DNA of 37,744 bases from Acidimicrobiia bacterium. Its GTDB lineage: Bacteria; Actinomycetota; Acidimicrobiia; Acidimicrobiales; Poriferisodalaceae. Below, piece after piece: positions 9,900 through 18,779 of this stretch. The first letter of the stretch is position 1. Every line of letters begins with the position of its first letter. Location of the stretch: positions 1-37,744 of the forward strand of contig JAJEFK010000039.1 of NCBI GenBank assembly GCA_022820505.1. The letters run 5' to 3'. The translations under genes and the position numbers were made by a program. The notes beneath the pieces were generated by a model. That model saw only the letters and a program-made list of their open reading frames with translations, was not told the DNA's origin and made no database searches.

Positions 9900-11080
9900 G
9901 CATGTCCCGCCCGCGCGCGTCGTGGGGACGTCTGCGATTGCGCCGCAATCACGGCGGCAGCCACGTGGAGATCGCGGGACGGTGCAGGGTGGACCGTCGC
10001 ACCAAGAACCTGCTGCGCCGCTTGGAACGCGGCGAGATTGCGGTCATCCACCACGCAGACCTGGATCGGGTCGCTGCCGACGGCCTTCTGGCCGCGGGGG
10101 CGATCGCGGTGATCAACGCGGAACCGACGATGACCGGCCGGTACCCGGCGCTGGGCGGTCTCACGCTCGCGCAAGCACGAGTACCGGTGCTGGACGACAT
10201 CGGCGAGGGGGTGTTTGCATCGCTGCGAGAGGGCGAGGAGCTGGCCATCTCAGGCGACGAGGTGCTGCGCGGCGACCAGGTGATCGGGACCGGATACCGC
10301 CGCGATGCCGAGCACTTCGAACGCGTACTGGAATCGGCGCGAGTGGCGGTACGCAGCGAACTCGGGAGCTTTGCCCGGAACACGCTCGAGTACTTGGAGA
10401 GGGAACCGCAGGTCCTCACCGACGAACTGGAGATCCCGCCGCTGCGGCACCAGCTGCGACGCCGCCACGTGCTGGTAGTGGTACGCGGCATTGACTACCG
10501 CGAAGATCTGGCGGCACTACGCCGGTCGGGCTACATGTCGGACATGCGGCCCGTCATCATCGGTGTGGACGGGGGTGCCGATGCGTTGCTCGAGGCCGGT
10601 CTCGTGCCCCACATCATCATCGGCGACTTCGACTCGGTGTCGCCGCGGGCACTCACCTGCGGGGCGCAGCTCATCGTGCACGCCTATCCCGAAGGCGGCG
10701 CGCCGGGCGCGGTCCGCCTGGACGACGCCGGATTGAGCTACGACGTCATCGCCGCGCCCGGAACCAGCGAGGATCTGGCATTGCGGCTGGCATTCGAGCA
10801 GCGAGCCGAGCAGATCGTCGAGGTGGGGTCCCACACGTCGATGGTCGACTTCTTCGACAAGGGCCGCAGCGGCATGGCATCCACCTTTCTGACCCGGATG
10901 CAGGTGTCTCCGGCGCTCGTGGATGCGAAGGGCGTGAGCCGCCTCTACCGCACCCAGGTGCGCAAGCGCGACATGGCGATGCTGATCGTCTCGGCGCTCG
11001 TCACCATCGGCGTCATCGCCGCGGTGACCGAACCGGGCCGGCTCCTGCTGCGCACCCTGTGGATCAACATGGGCCTGTAG
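9896..11080 (+). CDS. steA: SteA-like septation protein (thiamin-pyrophosphokinase-like fold)
   Basis: Homologue of Rv1697 and corynebacterial SteA, which localises with SteB at the division site and is linked to daughter-cell separation. In the 394-aa protein, residues of about 25-190 form the N-terminal domain (CRVDRRTKNLLRRL, GRYPALGGLTL). Residues of about 195-340 carry a TPK-like region (IGVDGGADALLEAGLVPHIIIGDFDS), then SHTSMVDFFDKGRSGMASTFLTR. A C-terminal membrane segment lies at about 363-385 (MLIVSALVTIGVIAAV). It is not expected to be a real thiamin pyrophosphokinase. The GTG start overlaps the recN stop by 4 nt; the ATG at 9902 is an alternative. steB follows after 13 nt. Confidence 0.88.
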   Translation: MSMSRPRASWGRLRLRRNHGGSHVEIAGRCRVDRRTKNLLRRLERGEIAVIHHADLDRVAADGLLAAGAIAVINAEPTMTGRYPALGGLTLAQARVPVLDDIGEGVFASLREGEELAISGDEVLRGDQVIGTGYRRDAEHFERVLESARVAVRSELGSFARNTLEYLEREPQVLTDELEIPPLRHQLRRRHVLVVVRGIDYREDLAALRRSGYMSDMRPVIIGVDGGADALLEAGLVPHIIIGDFDSVSPRALTCGAQLIVHAYPEGGAPGAVRLDDAGLSYDVIAAPGTSEDLALRLAFEQRAEQIVEVGSHTSMVDFFDKGRSGMASTFLTRMQVSPALVDAKGVSRLYRTQVRKRDMAMLIVSALVTIGVIAAVTEPGRLLLRTLWINMGL

Positions 11081-11093
11081 ATCGGTCGGGCGA

Positions 11094-12155
11094 ATGATCA
11101 ACCTCCGCTACCACATCGTGTCGATCGCGGCGGTCTTCCTGGCCTTGGCGATCGGCCTGGCGCTGGGCTCGACATTTGTGGACTCGGTGCTGGTGAGCAA
11201 CCTGGAGTCACGCGTGGACCAGTTGCAGGCCGACACCGAATCGGCGATCGAGCGACAAGCCGAAGCCGAGGCGGAGCTCGGCGAGGCTGAGGCAGCACGC
11301 GACGCGGCGCTTGCGAGCGTCGAAGATGCGCTGTCCGTGCGGTTCGAGGTGGAGGATCTCGTACGGCCGTACCTGCCCCAAGGACGACTGAGCGGCACGA
11401 CGACGCTCATCGTCGCGCCAGAATCCACGGACCGGGCCGCTGTGGCAGCCATCCGCGCACGCCTCGATGCGACCAACGCGCGCCATGGCGGGGTGCTGTG
11501 GCTCAGCGACGATCTCCGCCTGCACGACCCAGCCGTGCGCCGGAGCATCGCGGACGCCTTCTCGCTGGCAGGTGACAGCCGCAGCGCGGTGCGCAGAGCG
11601 CTTCGCTTCCTGCTGCCTCAGGCGCTGTTCAGGCCGGCGGAGGCCGGTTCCAGCCAGATGCTCGCTGATGACGTCAATGCGGTCACCGACTTCGGAGCGC
11701 TTGACGGATTTTCTCGCGGCTTCTCCGCGGTGCCGCCGACACGGACTGCGCTCACCTTGCTCCGCGATCTGGAATTGGTGACTCATGACGGCACCGGCGC
11801 CGTAGCGCTGCACCTGCTGGGAGGGGAGCAACTGCGACTCGTGGTGGTCACCGATGCTGCCGCGGCCGGGTTGAACCAGGATTTCATTTTCGACCTGTTG
11901 AGGGCGGTCGTTGACGACGGCCACTCGGGCACCGGCGTCATCGTCGAAGTACCTGCGCCGGGGGCAGCAGGAGTGGGCTACGGCGCAGTGCTGGAGCGAG
12001 TCCGCTCCGACGCCGTGCTCGCGGGAGCGTTCGCGAGCGTCGACGATGTCGACACCTTCTCGGGCGATTTGGCGCTGCTGGTTGCGCTGGAGCGGTTGCC
12101 TGCCGTCGATCACTTCTCGGGAGCTGATCTCAACCACGGTCTGGGCCCGTCATGA
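11094..12155 (+). CDS. steB: SteB/MctB-like membrane-anchored protein (DUF3186)
   Basis: Partner of SteA in corynebacteria; the mycobacterial homologue Rv1698 (MctB) has been described as an outer-membrane copper transport protein. The 353-aa protein has one N-terminal membrane segment (IVSIAAVFLALAIGLALGS, residues of about 8-27). A coiled coil rich in Glu and Ala follows (about 38-80), then a globular extracytoplasmic domain. The N-terminus MINLRYHIVSIAAVFLALA is the family signature. A coiled-coil adaptor role at the septum is better supported than copper transport, because it sits beside steA and envelope genes. The stop overlaps the next gene by 4 nt. Confidence 0.87.
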   Translation: MINLRYHIVSIAAVFLALAIGLALGSTFVDSVLVSNLESRVDQLQADTESAIERQAEAEAELGEAEAARDAALASVEDALSVRFEVEDLVRPYLPQGRLSGTTTLIVAPESTDRAAVAAIRARLDATNARHGGVLWLSDDLRLHDPAVRRSIADAFSLAGDSRSAVRRALRFLLPQALFRPAEAGSSQMLADDVNAVTDFGALDGFSRGFSAVPPTRTALTLLRDLELVTHDGTGAVALHLLGGEQLRLVVVTDAAAAGLNQDFIFDLLRAVVDDGHSGTGVIVEVPAPGAAGVGYGAVLERVRSDAVLAGAFASVDDVDTFSGDLALLVALERLPAVDHFSGADLNHGLGPS

Positions 12156-13132
12156 CCCACGCCGTGGCGATCGTGCCCGCCTTCAACCGGGCCGACACGG
12201 TGGGTGCCACGGTGACGGCGCTGCGAACGGTGCCCGATGTGCTCGACGTCGTCGTGGTCGACGACGGGTCCCGGGACCGAACTGCGGCTGCGGCTGCCGC
12301 TGCAGGTGCGCGCGTCATCGAGCTCGCACGCAACCGCGGCAAGGCAGCGGCGGTCACCGCGGGCATCGCGGCGTCGGGTGCCCCCGACGTGTACCTCCTC
12401 ATCGATGCCGATCTGGGTGGTTCAGCCGCGCTGGCCGCAGATCTGCTGCAGCCGATTGCGCTGGGCGAGGCCGACATGACGATCGCCGTCTTCGATGCCG
12501 TTGAGGGCCCGGGCGGGTTCGGGCTCGTCAAGGCGTTCGCGGCACGTGTCCTGCGTTCCGAGACGGGACTGGAACTGGCTGAACCTCTCTCGGGTCAGCG
12601 CGCCGTGCGGGGTCCGCTGATGAGATCACTCCGGCTCGCGCCCGGCTTCGGACTCGAGGTGGGTCTGACGCTCGATGCGGCCGACCGCGGAGCCCGCATC
12701 AGCGAGGTCGAGATCGGCTTCAGCCATCGGCAGACCGGGCGTGACCTCCGCGGCTTCGCGCATCGAGCGCGAATCGGGCGACACGTCTACCTCGCAGCGG
12801 TAGCTCGCACCGGCTGGCCGAAGGCGGTCTACTGCCTGGCCGCCTCACTGCTGAGCCGCCTGCGGATGGACGCACGATCGGCGTCTTCGGAGCGGCCGGG
12901 GCGGCGTCTCCGGTCAGGCCGCGACATGTTGCGGCGACGCCTGCGTTCGCTGCGGCCGACGCGTTCGATGCAGCGGCTGCGCGCTGCGAAGGTGCCGTCT
13001 GTGCGGGATGCTGCGTCACGGTTGCCGCTCGCGCGATGGCGGCACCGAGGCTCAGAGCTCGGCGCACGGTCGCTGCGCCGGATACGGGAGCTTCTGGTGG
13101 CACGACGTCGCCGGTCCTCGGGCGGATCGTGA
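12152..13132 (+). CDS. Family 2 glycosyltransferase with Arg-rich C-terminal tail
   Basis: Transfers a sugar from a nucleotide-sugar donor; the acceptor is unknown. The 326-aa protein begins with a GT-A fold: IVPAFNRADTVGATVTAL, VVVDDGSRDRT, ELARNRGKAAAVTAGI and the DxD-like LIDADLGG (near residues 89-96). From about residue 225 to the end it is very rich in Arg and Ser, with repeats of the RRLRSLR kind, probably disordered and positively charged. That tail is not part of the catalytic fold and could bind membrane lipids or nucleic acid. No signal peptide or clear membrane span is seen. It overlaps steB by 4 nt and is followed by the MraY-like gene, so a lipid-linked glycan pathway is a reasonable inference. 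Confidence 0.85.
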   Translation: MTHAVAIVPAFNRADTVGATVTALRTVPDVLDVVVVDDGSRDRTAAAAAAAGARVIELARNRGKAAAVTAGIAASGAPDVYLLIDADLGGSAALAADLLQPIALGEADMTIAVFDAVEGPGGFGLVKAFAARVLRSETGLELAEPLSGQRAVRGPLMRSLRLAPGFGLEVGLTLDAADRGARISEVEIGFSHRQTGRDLRGFAHRARIGRHVYLAAVARTGWPKAVYCLAASLLSRLRMDARSASSERPGRRLRSGRDMLRRRLRSLRPTRSMQRLRAAKVPSVRDAASRLPLARWRHRGSELGARSLRRIRELLVARRRRSSGGS

Positions 13133-13169
13133 GTCTGCACCACCCCTCGTGCGCAGCCATCGCGCGGTG

Positions 13170-14288
13170 ATGACCGCTGCACCGTTGTTGGGCCTGATCA
13201 ACGGCTGGCCGGCCGCCGCGGCGGTGCTGGTCGCTGCGTTCGTGGGATCGCTGCTGATGTCGGCAGGGCTCTGGCGCTGGTTCGGCGGGCGCATGAGCCG
13301 GGAACGCTGTATCCGGCCCAACTACCGGGGGCAGCCGATCGTCGCCGTCTCGGGCCTGCTCGTCCTCATCGCCGGCTCAGTCGCAGTTGCGATCACGGCG
13401 GTCGTCATCGTTTCGCTGCCACAGGGCGAGTGGCATTGGGCCGTACACGTGCCGGGCCAATCTGTGCTGCTCGCCCGCTCGCCAGATTCGGCCACGATCG
13501 CCGGCGGCATCGCTGCGCTGGTGCTGCTCGGGGGATTCGGCTGGCTCGGCTATCGCGACGACACGCGCGGAACGCCAGAACACCTCACTGCCGCCAGCGG
13601 CTTCGCCGGACACCTTCGCCAGAGCCTGCGCCAGCGAGCTCTCACCACCGGGGCGCAGAAAGCGCTCGGCGGTCTCGTCGTTGCGACCGTGGGTGTGCAG
13701 ATCGCGTTGTGGGGCGACCCGGGGGAGGTCAACGAATACGCAGACACGGAGTCCGTCGATTGGCTTCGCGCATTGCTGCACGTGCTGGGACCCGGCTCCG
13801 ATCCTGACGCCATGTGGAGTCTGGCGGCACTCGGGCGCGGCGCCGTGATCGTGGCGCTCGCGGCCAATCTGATGAACCTGCTCGACCGGGCTCCGGGACG
13901 TGCAACGAAGACAGCTGTTGCCTGGTGGCTCGTCTGGCTCGCCCCAGCGGCGCTGCTCGCATCGGGCACGTTCCGTTCCTTCGACTTGGGACCGGACACT
14001 GCCGATTGGGCTGTGTGGGCTGGGGTTGCTGTTGGCGCTGCGGTCGGGCTGTTGAGAAGCGAGCTCGCTGAGCTGCACATGCAGGGTGATACCGGCGTCA
14101 ATCCGCTTGGCGCAATGCTGGGCATGGCCACGGTCGTCACGTACTCGGCAACCGTCGAATGGATGGTGCTGGCAGTGTTGGCGGCATTGAACTTGGCGAG
14201 CGAGCGCTGGTCGTTCAGCCGGATCATCGATGCGGTGCCGCTGCTCCGCTGGCTGGACCGGCTCGGCTCGCCGTACCGATCCAACTAG
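13170..14288 (+). CDS. MraY/WecA-like membrane phosphoglycosyltransferase
   Basis: Polytopic protein of 372 aa with about nine or ten hydrophobic segments. It resembles the glycosyltransferase-4 (MraY/WecA) family, which transfers phospho-sugars from UDP donors to polyprenyl phosphate. Matching positions are PNYRGQPIVAVSGLLVL, the DD pair in LGYRDDTRGT, GHLRQSLRQRALTTGAQKA, NLMNLLDRAPGRA (MraY has a NxxNxxDG-type motif here) and LHMQGDTGVNPLGAMLG (compare MGDTGS...G). It is divergent from true MraY, so the donor and acceptor are not known. The ATG at 13170 follows a GTG and lies 37 nt after the glycosyltransferase stop; the frame is open further upstream without homology. It is the last gene of the operon. 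Confidence 0.78.
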   Translation: MTAAPLLGLINGWPAAAAVLVAAFVGSLLMSAGLWRWFGGRMSRERCIRPNYRGQPIVAVSGLLVLIAGSVAVAITAVVIVSLPQGEWHWAVHVPGQSVLLARSPDSATIAGGIAALVLLGGFGWLGYRDDTRGTPEHLTAASGFAGHLRQSLRQRALTTGAQKALGGLVVATVGVQIALWGDPGEVNEYADTESVDWLRALLHVLGPGSDPDAMWSLAALGRGAVIVALAANLMNLLDRAPGRATKTAVAWWLVWLAPAALLASGTFRSFDLGPDTADWAVWAGVAVGAAVGLLRSELAELHMQGDTGVNPLGAMLGMATVVTYSATVEWMVLAVLAALNLASERWSFSRIIDAVPLLRWLDRLGSPYRSN

Positions 14289-14304
14289 ACCCGCGAGCAG
14301 AGGG

Positions 14305-14330
14305 TCCTACCGCCTCCGTAGCGGCCGCGC
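14305..14330 (+). repeat. 26-bp dispersed element, copy 1
   Basis: Begins tcctaccgcctccgtagcgg, 17 nt after the stop of the MraY-like gene. It matches the element at 23879-23904 at 23 of 26 positions. ctac (14307-14310) can pair with gtag (14318-14321). In the other copy the pair is ctgc/gcag, so two of the three differences are compensatory. Confidence 0.5.
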
Positions 14331-14426
14331 CTATGCCCGCTGCATGGCAGCGGCCCTGTGCTCTATGCCCGTTGCATGGCAGCGGGGCTGTGTCCTATGC
14401 CCGTTGCATGGCAGCGGCGCACTGGC
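14331..14426. repeat. Three tandem 32-bp repeats, each forming a hairpin
   Basis: Units start at 14331, 14363 and 14395 and share the core ctatgcccg(c/t)tgcatggcag plus cgg. Each holds a 7-bp inverted repeat, ccgctgc-atg-gcagcgg (a T-G wobble in units 2 and 3). Unit 3 overlaps the end of the convergent amidohydrolase gene and supplies its TAG stop. The array lies between two converging genes and may act as a terminator or RNA-stabilising structure for both. Confidence 0.85.
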
Positions 14427-15900
14427 GATGGTCGGCCAGGCGCTCGTCGAGGCCGGGGTGAACGATCTGGCCGCCGGAGACAACCGGGCGTCCGGCCACG
14501 ATCGTGTCCCGGGCGGACAGCGGGCCGCAGCGCAGCCAGGCCTCGATGGGGTCAGAGAGGGCGCCTGCGAACGCGGGCCCGTCGAGCTGCCACACCACGA
14601 GGTCACCGCACGCACCGGGCGACAGCTCGCCGATCTCGCCCTCGCGGCCGAGGCACGCTGCGCTGCCACGGGTTGCCAGGTCGAGGGCCTCGCGGGCAGA
14701 GAAATACGTCGTGCCGCCCCGGTCTGCATCGCCCCCGTCGGCATCATCCACGCCGTCGCCGGCAGCGCCGTCGGCAGGGCGGCCGCTGTCCAGCCCCTTC
14801 TCGGCGCTCAGTTGCCGCTGGCCGTCGCGCAGTCGCCCCACCAGCAGTGCATTGCGCGCCTCGGTCCACATCGACGCCGAATCGGTGCTGGCTGAGCCGT
14901 CCACCCCGAGTCCCACCGGTACGCCGGCAGCTCGCAGCTCGCGCACCGGCGCCAAGCCCACGCCGAGCAGCAGGTTCGAGCTCGGGCAGTGCGCCACACC
15001 GGTGCCCCACGTTCCCAAGCGGGCGATCTCGGTTGCATTGGGCTGCACGCCGTGCGCGATCCACGAACGGTTCGAGCCCCAGCCGCAGTGCTCGAAGTAG
15101 TCCACGGGGCGCATCCCGAACATCTCGATGCAGAAGCCGTCCTCGCCGGGGTCTTCGCACAAATGAGTGTGCAGGCGCACGTCGAGGCGTTCTGCCAGCT
15201 CGGCCGTTGCCGTCATCAGTTCGGTCGAAACCGAAAACGGCGAGCACGGCGCCAGCGCGATCCGGACCATCGCATCAGGGGAGCGGTCATGGTGCACGCT
15301 GACCAGCCGCTCCGAGTCCTCGAGGATCGCCTCAGGTGATTGGCAAACCTCATCGGGCGGCAGCCCGCCGTCGGACTGGCCCAGCGACATGGAGCCGCGG
15401 GTTGGGTGAAAGCGCATGCCCAATTCGGTGGCAGCGGCGATCTCCGCGGCAATCAAGTCGCCTGCGCCCCGCGGATGCACATAGAGGTGATCGGTGCTGG
15501 TGGTGCAGCCGCCCAGCGCCAGCTCGGCCAGGCCTACCCAGGCAGACAGGTACGCGCCCTGCTCATCGAGCCGCGCCCACAGCGGGTACAGCGTCGTCAA
15601 CCAGTCGAACAGTCCGCCCCGAAGCGCCGGAGCGTATGACCGCGTGAGGTTCTGGTACATGTGATGATGGGTATTGACGAGCCCAGGCGTGACGAGGCAA
15701 CCGCCGGCGTCGATGCGCCGGTCTGCTGCGGGCGGCGTCTGAGAGGCCTCGCCGACCGCGCTGACGAGTCCGCCGGCAATGGCGACCCAACCGTCGGCGA
15801 TCTCGCGCCGCTGCTCATCGCACGTCGCCAGCAAGGTGGCACCATGCACCAGCAGATCCGCCGTCGCGGCCGCCCCGGTTTCGTCTGATGTGTCGTTCAT
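14395..15900 (-). CDS. Amidohydrolase, 8-oxoguanine deaminase-like
   Basis: Zinc-dependent hydrolase of the cytosine/guanine deaminase (AtzB/TrzN-like) branch. The best fit from memory is 8-oxoguanine deaminase, which converts 8-oxoguanine to uric acid and ammonia. In the 501-aa protein the metal ligands are visible: THHHMYQNLTRS after PGLVN, HTHLCED, AHGVQPN and GLGVDGSASTDS. LFDWLTTLYPLWARLDE is typical of this group. An unusual low-complexity insert rich in Asp and Gly (GRPADGAAGDGVDDADGGDA) precedes TYFSAREALDLAT. The last residues, AAAMQRA, are encoded by the third tandem repeat. The ATG at 15900 gives a family-like N-terminus. The ATG at 15960 would add 20 acidic residues and has a weak GGAAG upstream. 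The related hydroxydechloroatrazine-type activity is the main alternative. Confidence 0.85.
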   Translation of the reverse strand: MNDTSDETGAAATADLLVHGATLLATCDEQRREIADGWVAIAGGLVSAVGEASQTPPAADRRIDAGGCLVTPGLVNTHHHMYQNLTRSYAPALRGGLFDWLTTLYPLWARLDEQGAYLSAWVGLAELALGGCTTSTDHLYVHPRGAGDLIAAEIAAATELGMRFHPTRGSMSLGQSDGGLPPDEVCQSPEAILEDSERLVSVHHDRSPDAMVRIALAPCSPFSVSTELMTATAELAERLDVRLHTHLCEDPGEDGFCIEMFGMRPVDYFEHCGWGSNRSWIAHGVQPNATEIARLGTWGTGVAHCPSSNLLLGVGLAPVRELRAAGVPVGLGVDGSASTDSASMWTEARNALLVGRLRDGQRQLSAEKGLDSGRPADGAAGDGVDDADGGDADRGGTTYFSAREALDLATRGSAACLGREGEIGELSPGACGDLVVWQLDGPAFAGALSDPIEAWLRCGPLSARDTIVAGRPVVSGGQIVHPGLDERLADHRQCAAAMQRA

Positions 15901-16002
15901 GATGGTCCATCCGGCCGGTTGTTCACTCGGGGCGACGACCTCAGCGGATTCGGCAGGCATTTGCCGGACTTCCGTGAGGATCAGCCAACCTCAGCCGAAG
16001 CG

Positions 16003-16006
16003 ACGG

Positions 16007-16008
<2 letters not shown>
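16003..16008 (-). promoter_or_regulatory. Possible -10 (TACCGT) for the amidohydrolase gene
   Basis: On the reverse strand this reads TACCGT, the same hexamer as the trpS -10. It overlaps the divergent pyrG -10 (16007-16012) by two bases, so the two promoters would compete. It lies 42 or 102 nt from the candidate starts. Confidence 0.25.
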
Positions 16009-17713
<1,705 letters not shown>

Positions 17714-17738
17714 ACCGACGCCTCGCTCTGGCGCAATC

Positions 17739-17768
17739 TTGACCTACCTCAGCGCAGGCTGACACATT
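17739..17768 (+). promoter_or_regulatory. Possible xerD promoter
   Basis: TTGACC (17739-17744), then 18 bp, then CACATT (17763-17768), with xerD starting at 17778. The -35 is good and the -10 is poor. The alternative is readthrough from pyrG, which ends 64 nt upstream of xerD. Confidence 0.3.
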
Positions 17769-17777
17769 GGATAGGCG

Positions 17778-18704
17778 ATGCCCGCTGCCCTGGCAATGGA
17801 AGCCGAGGACTACTTGGGCTGGCTGTCCAATGAGCGAGGACGGTCAGCGCGCACCGTGGCGTCGTACCGGGCCGACCTCGGCGGGTTTGCGGCATGGCTC
17901 GAGGCGCGAGGCAGCGATCTGCTGGGTGCCAGCTCCGCTGACATAGCGGCCTACCTGGCGCACTTGCGCGACGATCTCGGGCGGGCAGCTTCCACTGCCG
18001 CCCGGGCCGCGGTCAGCCTGCGCGGCCTCTACCGGTTCCTGGTGGCCGAGGACCTGGCGTCGAGCGATCCCGCCGGCGCGCTCGACATGCCCCGCGCGCC
18101 TGCCGGGTTGCCACGCGCGTTGCGGCGCGATCAGGTCGAGCAGCTCCTGGCATCCCCGGTGGGGGACAGCCCGCTGGTGCGGCGAGACCGGGCCATGCTC
18201 GAAGTGCTCTACGGCATGGGCCTGCGGGCCAGCGAGCTGACGACGCTGTCGCTGGGCGACGTCGATCTGGATGAGCGCCTGATGCGAGTGTGGGGCAAGG
18301 GCGGCAAGGAGCGCGTCGTGCCGGTGGGGCGTCACGCCGCGGATGCGGTAGGCGAATGGCTGAGTGGCGCCGGGCGGGGGGCGCTGGAGCCGGCTGCGTG
18401 GCGGTCGAGAGATGACGCCGCAGCGCTGTTCCTGAATGCCCGGGGCCGCCGCATCACCCGTCAGGGCGTCTGGCTGATCGTGCGCCGTCACGGCGACCGC
18501 GTCGGCCTCGGACCCGACGAGCTCACCACCCATGTGCTGCGCCATTCCTGCGCTACCCACATGCTCGACGGCGGTGCCGACATCCGCAGCGTGCAGGAAC
18601 TGCTGGGTCACGCGTCGATCTCAAGCACCCAGCGCTACACCGCAGTCTCACAGGAACGGCTGACCGAGGTCTACCGCCAAGCCCACCCCCGCGCCCGCTA
18701 CTGA
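17778..18704 (+). CDS. xerD: Tyrosine recombinase XerD
   Basis: Site-specific recombinase that resolves chromosome dimers at dif with XerC. The 308-aa protein has an N-terminal SAM-like core-binding domain (YLGWLSNERGRSARTVASYRADL) and a C-terminal catalytic domain. All catalytic residues are present: R150 (GLRASEL), K177 (GKGGKERVVPV), H252 and R255 (HVLRHSCATH), H278 (LLGHAS) and the nucleophile Y287 (TQRYTAV). Length and the absence of extra domains fit the chromosomal Xer type rather than an integrase. In M. tuberculosis a NUDIX gene lies between pyrG and xerD (from memory); it is absent here. It could be called XerC/D generically, since paralogues are hard to tell apart without a tree. 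Confidence 0.92.
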   Translation: MPAALAMEAEDYLGWLSNERGRSARTVASYRADLGGFAAWLEARGSDLLGASSADIAAYLAHLRDDLGRAASTAARAAVSLRGLYRFLVAEDLASSDPAGALDMPRAPAGLPRALRRDQVEQLLASPVGDSPLVRRDRAMLEVLYGMGLRASELTTLSLGDVDLDERLMRVWGKGGKERVVPVGRHAADAVGEWLSGAGRGALEPAAWRSRDDAAALFLNARGRRITRQGVWLIVRRHGDRVGLGPDELTTHVLRHSCATHMLDGGADIRSVQELLGHASISSTQRYTAVSQERLTEVYRQAHPRARY

Positions 18705-18745
18705 TCGCTCATTGCCGAAGCCGGCACATGACCAACGGAACGACG

Positions 18746-18763
18746 GGAACGCATCGCCGTTCC
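18746..18763. terminator. Hairpin between convergent xerD and HNH genes
   Basis: ggaacg (18746-18751) and cgttcc (18758-18763) form a 6-bp stem around catcgc. It lies in the 75-bp gap between two converging genes. There is no T-run, so it is a weak candidate for a bidirectional terminator. Confidence 0.35.
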
Positions 18764-18779
18764 AGTTCGACTGCGGCGC

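Noticed and set aside
14331..14426. CRISPR array
   Set aside because: The three units are contiguous, with no spacers, and no cas gene is present.
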